Source: Zygnema cylindricum
Taxonomy: Eukaryota; Streptophyta; Zygnematophyceae; Zygnematales; Zygnemataceae
Reading direction: 5' to 3'
Assembly (NCBI GenBank): GCA_037447655.1
Contig: JBBHKE010000161.1
Span: 215,046-279,045 of the forward strand
DNA length: 64,000 nucleotides
Shown here piece after piece: positions 56,592-64,000 of the stretch. The position numbers and the translations under genes are program-made. Each line of letters opens with the position of its first letter. The stretch's first letter is position 1. The notes below the pieces were generated by a model, which had not been told where the DNA came from, ran no database searches, and saw only the letters and a list, made by a program, of their open reading frames with translations.

Positions 56592-57493
56592 CATAGATGT
56601 TTCATTCGTTAAAGTTTTGAATTTTTTTTTTGGGTTTTTTGAACTTTTGGTAAATTTCGTATACCTTTCATGTACGGAAAAAATGTACGGATGTAATGCA
56701 CGGAATTTCAAAAAAAAAAAATTAAAGTACAACGTGAATCGTTATTAGAGTTAAGAAACCGATACGCGTTCCCATGTTTTTAGGGTTAGCCGCGATAACC
56801 TGTGTTCACATTTTCGACGCTTGAACATTGAGAACAGGTTATCGTGATTTTCCCTCGTCTTTATGACTTGGAATGGAATCTGCGCACGACTTTCCGTGCA
56901 ACGCACTCAATTTCGACTGTCGACGCCTTTATCTGACACTTATTTTGTACGTCTGTACAAAATAATTACACGCTTTAGTACGGACTGACACAATTCGTAT
57001 GCTACACTTTTTAAAAACATTTAAAATTAGTAACTAACACTATTTTAACAGTACCAATATTAACGCAAAAAAAAATAGCGAGTATTCTCCCTCGTGCTAA
57101 AACTTTCCAACTCGTGTGACGCCTGCGTGAACGTTTTTCATTTGCTGTCATGGTGATAATTTAACTAAAATCAATTTGCGAGATGATTTCTGATAAAGTT
57201 TTTTCCTGAGCTGGTTTGCGTGCCCGTTGGTCGAAAAGTTGAAACCGCCAAAATGAGATTTTCTCGTTGGGGACTGAGTTTTGTAATAAAACGACAAAAA
57301 AAAACTGGTAGTTGAATACATGAGCACATACCCTAAGTTGTAGTATTTATGATTAGATGTTTCGATTTTTTATTTTATTAATAAGTCAAATCCGGTCAAC
57401 GCATTTTAAAAAATGTGAAATTTTGAATAATGCGCATATGCATTCTTTTTCAAAATACTTTACCGTGCGCATAGTACGAATTAAACATCTATG
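56592..57493. mobile_element. Non-autonomous hAT-like element 4
   Basis: 902 bp. Terminal repeats CATAGATGTTTCATTCG and, rc at right, CATAGATGTTTAATTCG (one difference in 17). Exact 8-bp TSD GTTGCAAG at 56584-56591 and 57494-57501. The interior shares TTGGTAAATTTCGTA with element 3 (35044), so both belong to one family. No transposase is seen. Confidence 0.8.
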
Positions 57494-57501
57494 GTTGCAA
57501 G

Positions 57502-58067
57502 TTTATTTCTCACATCGGGCGCCGATAAAATCGACTTTCGAAGTGAGGCGAGATGCAACAATAAAACGTTAAAAACCTTAACAGCGGTGGTCGGGTGTAC
57601 TGTAGTGCCATGGCAGCACTGCTTTCCTGTATGATTGGTACCGTACGTCATGCAGTTTGGGTGGACTTCAAACAAAGTCAATACGGAACGGTACAATTCG
57701 GTAGCTAGACGAATTGTGCGCTTGTACACCCATTTGCCAAGCTGCACGAGGGGTCCCAATTTTTTTGTGGCAGCTGTACCATACAGGACTTACTGTACGG
57801 CATCTTGCTCATTTGTACAAGTTCGTACCAAAGGAGCAAACGTATCTAGTGATTTTGTCATACCGTTTTCACCGTCGTAGTGTCATGTACCTCGTGGGCT
57901 TTCCAAGCTTTGAGAGCAACACGTCAAAATGTATAGTACATTTTGCTACTTTTTTGTGTGTTATAGGTCTCTATCCTTCAAAAATTCTACCAAACAAAGT
58001 GCATAGCGATCCAGTTGTTTTTCCAGGCAAGCTTCTTATTGACTCCCTTTTGGAGTTTTCTCTATTC
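57502..58067. promoter_or_regulatory. Upstream region of the KH-domain gene
   Basis: About 570 bp between the hAT-like element and the start codon. It presumably contains the promoter and 5' UTR. The KH frame is open upstream to about 57714, but those codons are Cys/Pro-rich and unlike the family, so I take the ATG at 58068. Confidence 0.5.
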
Positions 58068-61000
58068 ATGGAGACAGATGACGACTCAAGGGACACTTCT
58101 CGCCCAAGGAGGCAGTCTGGAAGGGAGAGAGGCCGAGATCGGGAGGCGGAGGAAGACACTCAGAGAGAGGTCGAGGTCGACATAATAGGAAGGAGTGGAA
58201 CAGGAGACCCGGAAAGCCCAAAACCTGTGGACATTGGGGACATTGGGGATGGTGGTAGAGATCGTCGTGATGCTCCTAAGGACTATCAGAATGGAAAGAA
58301 TGGAAGTAGGAATCAGAGCGTTGAAACCAGTGATAAAAGTGGCCATGGGAGAGACAATGATCGGCGAAGTCCTGGAAAGCATAGTGGTGATTCGGAGAGA
58401 CCTAAAAGATCGTACGATACTGACACGGTGAGAGTGGTTCCTGACTTCTGGACTTGTTTTGACTTTGAAGTTTCAAGAAGTTAAAAGCTGTGAATGCTTT
58501 GATTCTGCTGTTAATTTATCATTTAGTGTTTCACGAATGTTCTGCATACATATACTTTCTTGTCCTTTTAAATTGGAGATTTCTTTGGCTGCAAAGTTTC
58601 ATGTTGATCGTTAATGTTTTTGGTAGGCTCCTTGTACAATATGTTTTTGGCGTCTTTGTGTAAAAGCAACCTGCCTAAGTTCTTGCATTGGAAAGCACAT
58701 CTGTGAATGAAGAATGTTCAGTGAGAACTGGATTATGGCGGTTCTGGTTGTCGAATTAAATGATATGGCAACTTCTATGCCATTTGTATATTTCGGTGTT
58801 TGTGGTTATCTGACCTACCCAAATGAAATTCTATCTTTTACATGGCAGTATTTTCTGATTATGACTATGATCTTGCAATGTACTGTTTGAGTTATCCAAA
58901 TTGTTTTTGGATATACCACCTCCTCTGTATTACTCATTCTTGGTAATCCTGTTATCTTGGACTGATTGCAGAGAGATTCCAGTCCCGAGCGCAAGCGGTT
59001 GGCTACTGATAGACCGTTTCATGGGATCGGTATGTCAAGAATTTGTTTTGAAAAACTGCTTTTGCATCAAGAGGTTTAATACAGGCATTTTATTGATGTG
59101 ATGTATTTCTTGGTGTTATGCATCTATTGTTGTGATGCAATTGTCATTTCATTATGACGGTGCAGATGTTGTATTCCGCCTTTTGTTACCCTGCAAAAAG
59201 ATGGGCATCATCATCGGCAAGCAAGGTGCACACATTCAAGTGATTCGTGAAAAAACGGGTGCTCGCATCAAAATTGCCCCATCTGCTCCGGTAAAGGCAT
59301 AACTTTGTATGCCAGAATCTTGTTAGTCTGAGCATGAGTGCGAATTTGTCTAAAGTTGCAATGTCCTTCCAGCTTTGTTTTTTTTGTATTGCCGGTTTCG
59401 CCATATTTGTAGTGAGTGCGCTTCCTTCTCATGTAGAAGGATATGCCTATAGCTGATGCAGTGTACGAGAGGTTCTTTGCTCCTGAAACTGCACTCAACA
59501 CTGCTGAGCTATGATTCTTTGAGTTTGTTGTCAAGCCTAATCCTTGACCATACCATAGCCAGGTAATCAGGTGAAACAATGTTGCTCTAGGCTGTGCAGG
59601 GTTTGGAAGAGCGTATTATAACTATTTCAGCAAGGGTGGAAACCCTTGAGGGTTGGACATCGGCAGAGGAAGCCCTTCTATGTCTATACCGGAGATCAGT
59701 TGCGGTAAGAAGTTTACTACCACAAGCCTTGTTTTGGACGTGGTAAACTGTTTTGTACATTACAACTGGAAATTTGATTGTGACCGCGTGTTCTGGTTTG
59801 TTGTAGCGCTTGTGGTCATGTGAAAGATTAATGTATTTGTTGAGGAGTTTGTCAGATTCTTTCCTTGGTTACGCTTGTAAACAAGCTGGGCGTTTTTGTT
59901 TTAATATCGTTAATGGAGGTCAAATTGCTCATGACTTGATGAAAGCTTTCTATTGGCAACAATTTGATTACTTCAGGATCTCGCTAACCACCTGCCTGCG
60001 GTGGTGCTGTCCAGAATCCTCATGTCCTTTCCTCCTCTTGGGTTCAGCCCCCGCCCCTTCCCCCTCCCCCCCTCCCCCCCCCCCCCCCCCCCCCCTTCCT
60101 CATTCCTCCTTCTCCTTTCCCCCTCCCTCCTCCCTCCTCCTCCCTCCTCCTCCCTACTCCTCCCTCCTCCTGCCTCCCTTTTTTCACCATGCTCGGCTTC
60201 CCATTTCCTTCCTCCTTTTCCTCCTTTCGCCCTTCATTCCTGTCTGTGACCATGGCCAGTTTGTTAGGTTTCTCCTGATAGTATCATCCCATTTGCTCAC
60301 GGTCAGCAGAAGGACACGATGTCTCCGTCATTATCATGTCTTCATCATGCCTTTTGAGGAAACGGACCTTTCGAGCGACTCGATTTGAATGACAGTTTTG
60401 ATTGTTTTTCGACTCCAACAAGATTTTTATAGAACTCCCATGTGTTGGTCACTGCCACAGTGAATTTCAAGCCACACATGTGAACCTCTACATGTTTGAC
60501 TTCCCAATATAGATTACATTTTCCCAACCCATGCACTCTCTGTAGTGTCCATGGACATCCTGTCACATATGCTTTCCCGGTAGCTATGCTTATAGCAGCT
60601 TTTACCGTCGCTTTGGTTCTGTTCGAACTCTATCGTTTTTGACGTTGACCCTTGGAAGCTTCAAGCTTTTCTTTGAAGGTTGCTTTTTTTCTTTTAAAGG
60701 ATCCTCTAACTGTTGATCAATCCCGAATTTCAAATTCCACCATAGATATGGCAACTTCAATTTGCCGTTTCTAGCTATCCATTCTCCCTTCAGTGCAGAG
60801 GTGCCTTCCTCGTGCTTCCTTTCACTTCGCTTCTCCCTTCACTGCTTTACAGTCTTGGCGACGTCCCTCATTTTCCCCTGACACAGTCCCTTCCCAACTC
60901 CACATCCACTCTCCCCTTCCCCATGCAGAATATGGAGGAGGAGAGGCCAAGTGGCGATGACTCAGATTCTGCGGATGATAGTGACAAGGATGATCAGCCA

Positions 61001-63841
61001 AGGCAAGCATCGTCCGTCTTGAGGATGTTGATCGCTGGTTCCCAAACAGGAGCCTTGATTGGAAAGGGGGGATATAAGATTAAGCAATTTCGAGAAGATT
61101 CTGGAGCGCCTATCAGAATTCTGGAGGAGATACCAAGGGGTGCTAATGTTGGAGACCGGGTTGTGCAGGTTGGTTTTTATTGTATGCATGATTTTGCTGC
61201 TCGGTTTTTTCCAATTACAGAATAAACTTTTGTGTGGTTTAGTAGCTTTTGTTTGCTTTGCACTTCAAAAATGCTTCTTCATAATTATTTTGACTATGAG
61301 GTACAAATGCAGGTGTCTGGCAAGGTGGAGCATGTACAGGCAGCTCTTAAATTAATATGTGGACACCTCAAGTGAGTTTCCTTCATGCAACCACGATTGT
61401 TTTAGATGTGTTTTCTTATTGTGAACCATTCAAAGCTTCACTCTTTTTTCTTTTGTCTTCTTTTCATTGTAAGACAAGGGGGGATGTAGTAGACTCATCT
61501 TTGTCAAAAGGCAGTTTCTCTGGCAATTGTTTAGCCAGTTTTTTTAATCTTTTGGTTCTCAAATAAGGGAATATTACATACGTGAATACTGACGAGACTG
61601 GCGAGTAATTACCGTAATCATACTAAAAAAATGAATGTTTTTTACAGAATTGTACAGTTTTCTGTACCGATGCCTTGATTACTGCGCCAGTAAGGGCTGT
61701 TACTGGGCTCGTAATTGTGCTGTCAATTTACTGATGCTGAATGCCAATTTGCAGGGAGCATCCTGCTCGGGAACTTGATTATATGGCGAGGAAGACATCA
61801 TATCCATCAACTGGTGGGCCAATACCGATTGTAACAGCAGGAGTAGGAACGCATGGATGGCCATATTCCAAGTATGGGTCAGATGATCGCGACCTCTCTC
61901 GTGGAAGGGACTCTCGCGACTATCGAGATGGAAGAGAAAATCGTCTACCACTTCGTGATGTCCGAGACTACTCTCGTAGTGACCCAAGAGGCTACAGAGA
62001 CTCTGGTAAGATAATGGACATGTGATCTTTGTGGAATGTATGTATCTTAGCTCTTGTAATGATTCAGACTGGAAGAACAGAGCAAATGGGCAAAACGCAT
62101 ACCTGTTTCAATTTAGTGTGGTGAAGATGGTCTTGGGAGCAACGTACCTTAGCGTCAGGATTTGCTTTTTGTCTTGTGAAAACAGGGGGTTCTGATGTTT
62201 GAAAGTGAAAATTGCTTAAGCGAGGCTCCTGGAGCATGGCAGGTCATTGTACGAGAAGGTCTGCATTTTCGCTACGGGACATCTTCTAGCACATTTCCAT
62301 ATGAAAGCTATAAATAAATGAAAGCTTTAAGTTACTAAGTTTGTATTATCACTTTGTGCAGGTCGAAGTTCATCTCTAAAAAGGGACAGGGAGGACCGGC
62401 CAAGGGAATCCCATCGTGATCCTTATCGAGACAGGGAGCGTGAGAGGGAGAGAGATCGAGAACGTGAACGTGAATGGGAACGTGAGAACGAACGGACAAG
62501 GAGTCGAGAAAAAGAATACCCTTTTTCTTTGTCCTCCAGAGAGTATGCTCCTAAGGTTGTGCCTGTCCTCCCTTTGATTGCTGGTGGCAGTCCCAGTGGA
62601 GGTAGACATGTTCGTGCAGAAGTTCAGCTGGCAAATGCTGACATGGGAGCCCTTATTGGGAAAAAAGGAGGCACCATTGGGCATATAAGGACCATTTCTG
62701 GGGCTTCTGTCAAGGTAACGCACTGGAGGCTCTGACTGGCTGGTTATTGTCTTGAATAGGGACTAATGTGTATTAACAAACTTTCTGATGTTAAATTATG
62801 CCACTAGTTATGTCATGGTGCAGCAATGTGTCCAATGGTAGAGATGGTTGAGGGATCGCGGAGGTGTTACTTCTGCTCTTAAGAACTCAGTGACCTATCT
62901 GTTACTAATGCATATTCTGTTAGAAACGATAAGGACGCTGTGTCCTGTACGTTGATAACATGTTTGATTGACACGTTCATAACAATTTAGTTCACAGGGA
63001 GTGGTGGAACGTTCATACCATAGGTTTAACGAGTGAAAATTCTATATATTGTACTCCGACAGTACGCCTACAAAATGTGAATACCCGCATAGTACACTGT
63101 CCTGGGCTACAATATATAATGTTTCCGATTGTTTTCACTGATTAAACCTATGTTAAACCTATACAGTCGTGGTCAGATTTACTCACTCTCATGTTATCAT
63201 TATGTCTTCCATATTGCTTAATTTCATGTTCGGACCCTTGAATACTCAAATTTCAAAGAACTAGTCCTTGATGTTTTTTTGTTGTGATGTGTTGCTGATT
63301 GGTTAACAATGCACAAGTTTGATGCCTCACTTATCTATCGGTTGTCGATAAAGAGTCATATAGAAAGTCTGATGCATTCATCTGAAACCAGTTTTTGTGA
63401 CTGTTAACCTGTATTTTGAACGGTGGTTTAACAACTTATAGCATGCCTTTTTCCACTTTAATCTAACATTTGACTACATAATCTTTTTAACCTCAGTTTG
63501 ATGACTAATGTCTCACTCTGGCTGGGTTGTTGCCCTTAATTCACCGCACTTCTTTACTAGTTGTGATAATGAAATGTGTGAGTTAATATTCCACAGGTGC
63601 TGGCGTCTGGTCTTTGTCTGCTGAAGCCAGTAAGGCAATGGAAATATACTGTCTCTGAGTTGAAGCGAAGAAAAAAGTTGGCAAATGAAGGATATCAACT
63701 CTAAAGTTGTGGCTGGTTGCTTTTTATGAAATTTACTGATATGCTGATGGAAAGTCATGTTTCTCCATCCATGGGCAGGTCCACGAGTCTAGGGGAAGCT
63801 CTAGTTATCGCATTGTGGAGATAGCTGGATCTCCCGACCAG
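58068..63841 (+). CDS. Three-KH-domain RNA-binding protein, hnRNP K/PCBP-like (3' end outside window)
   Basis: Predicted nuclear RNA/ssDNA-binding protein of the poly(C)-binding group. Nine coding exons fit in phase: 58068-58427, 58972-59029, 59166-59290, 59600-59704, 60929-61168, 61313-61371, 61755-62005, 62362-62714 and 63779-63841, encoding 538 residues so far. Residues 1-139 are Arg/Asp-rich and charged. KH1 (about 141-215) has GKQG at 157-160, KH2 (about 245-315) GKGG at 261-264, and KH3 (from about 483) GKKG at 499-502. A Ser/Asp-rich acidic run (225-238) precedes KH2, and a long Arg/Asp/Glu linker (345-450) joins KH2 and KH3, a layout like hnRNP K. The last codons of KH3 and the stop lie beyond 63841. 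The plant subgroup (FLK, PEPPER, BTR1) cannot be decided. Confidence 0.87.
60053..60180 (+). repeat. C-rich pyrimidine tract in intron 4 of the KH gene
   Basis: Contains a run of more than 20 consecutive C around 60075-60095, followed by CCTCCTCCCT-type repeats to 60180. It lies in the 1.2-kb intron between exons 4 and 5, on the transcribed sense strand. Confidence 0.9.
63019..63152. mobile_element. Small hairpin MITE-like element in intron 8 of the KH gene
   Basis: 134 bp with inverted ends CATAGGTTTAACGAGTGAAAA and, rc at right, CATAGGTTTAATCAGTGAAAA (two differences in 21). A further inner pair is TATATATTGTA / TACAATATATA. No clear TSD. The ends resemble the CATAG termini of the hAT-like elements. 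Confidence 0.6.
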
Positions 63842-64000
63842 GTTTGTGTGGACACTTCTCCTTTCTTAAGTAGCTTCTTAGAGTCTTCTTTCGGTTTTCC
63901 CAGTTTCATAAAACAAATTTCATGCCTACCACCAGCCACGGCCATTGGTAGGCAGTGTTTGCAAGCGTGATGGTTTGTTCTTTGTGTGTCTGAAAGATTG

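Noticed and set aside
57714-58067. N-terminal extension of the KH-domain first exon
   Set aside because: The frame is open but the residues are Cys-rich and unlike the charged N-terminus that follows; the ATG at 58068 is the simpler start.
60001-60253. Open frames of Pro/Ser or Gly/Arg around the C-rich tract
   Set aside because: Low-complexity translation of an intronic pyrimidine tract with no start context or homology.

Overview
The window is nuclear DNA of an intron-rich eukaryote, most likely a streptophyte (charophyte alga or non-seed plant). I infer this from three spliced host genes whose proteins align by eye with plant or eukaryotic families (Mediator MED8, the SWIM-type recombination protein SWS1/ZSWIM7, and a three-KH hnRNP K-like RNA-binding protein), GT-AG introns, and plant-type Ty1/copia and Ty3/gypsy retrotransposons. 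The species cannot be fixed from sequence alone.

Positions 1-31.1 kb are a retrotransposon graveyard made mainly of two copia families. I call them A (LTR about 1.05 kb, TGTTGAAAT start) and B (LTR 0.69-0.96 kb, TGTTG...CAACA ends). Target-site duplications give the order of events. An old minus-strand A copy (26.55-31.1 kb, continuing at 4.36-4.57 kb) was split by a plus-strand A element (4575-26553, TSD TCCAT). That element was split inside gag by a 15-kb minus-strand B composite (6258-21285, TSD TCGAG). The composite holds three B LTRs, a copia/gypsy chimeric ORF, a gypsy fragment ending in a PHD-like finger, and an unrelated solo LTR. The plus-strand A element also carries a miniature LTR retrotransposon (TRIM, 24480-24996) whose two LTRs each contain a complete tRNA-like cloverleaf with Pol III boxes and a T-run terminator. 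Another A copy (minus) runs off the left edge.

Positions 31.1-46.4 kb are gene-poor and AT-rich. They hold non-autonomous hAT-like elements with 8-bp TSDs, a MITE family with CACCG termini at TA-like sites, and one near-complete but inactive plus-strand B element (35374-41051, TSD AATTT) lying inside a hAT-like element.

Positions 46.7-64 kb are host genes: MED8 (minus, six coding exons), a head-to-head SWS1/ZSWIM7 homologue (plus, five coding exons including a 22-nt microexon), and a KH-domain gene (plus, nine coding exons seen, 3' end outside the window). MITEs sit in the introns and spacers.

A shared feature of both copia families is a primer-binding site complementary to the anticodon arm of initiator tRNA-Met (half-tRNA priming). 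It lies inside the gag reading frame, and the gag start codon lies within the LTR.
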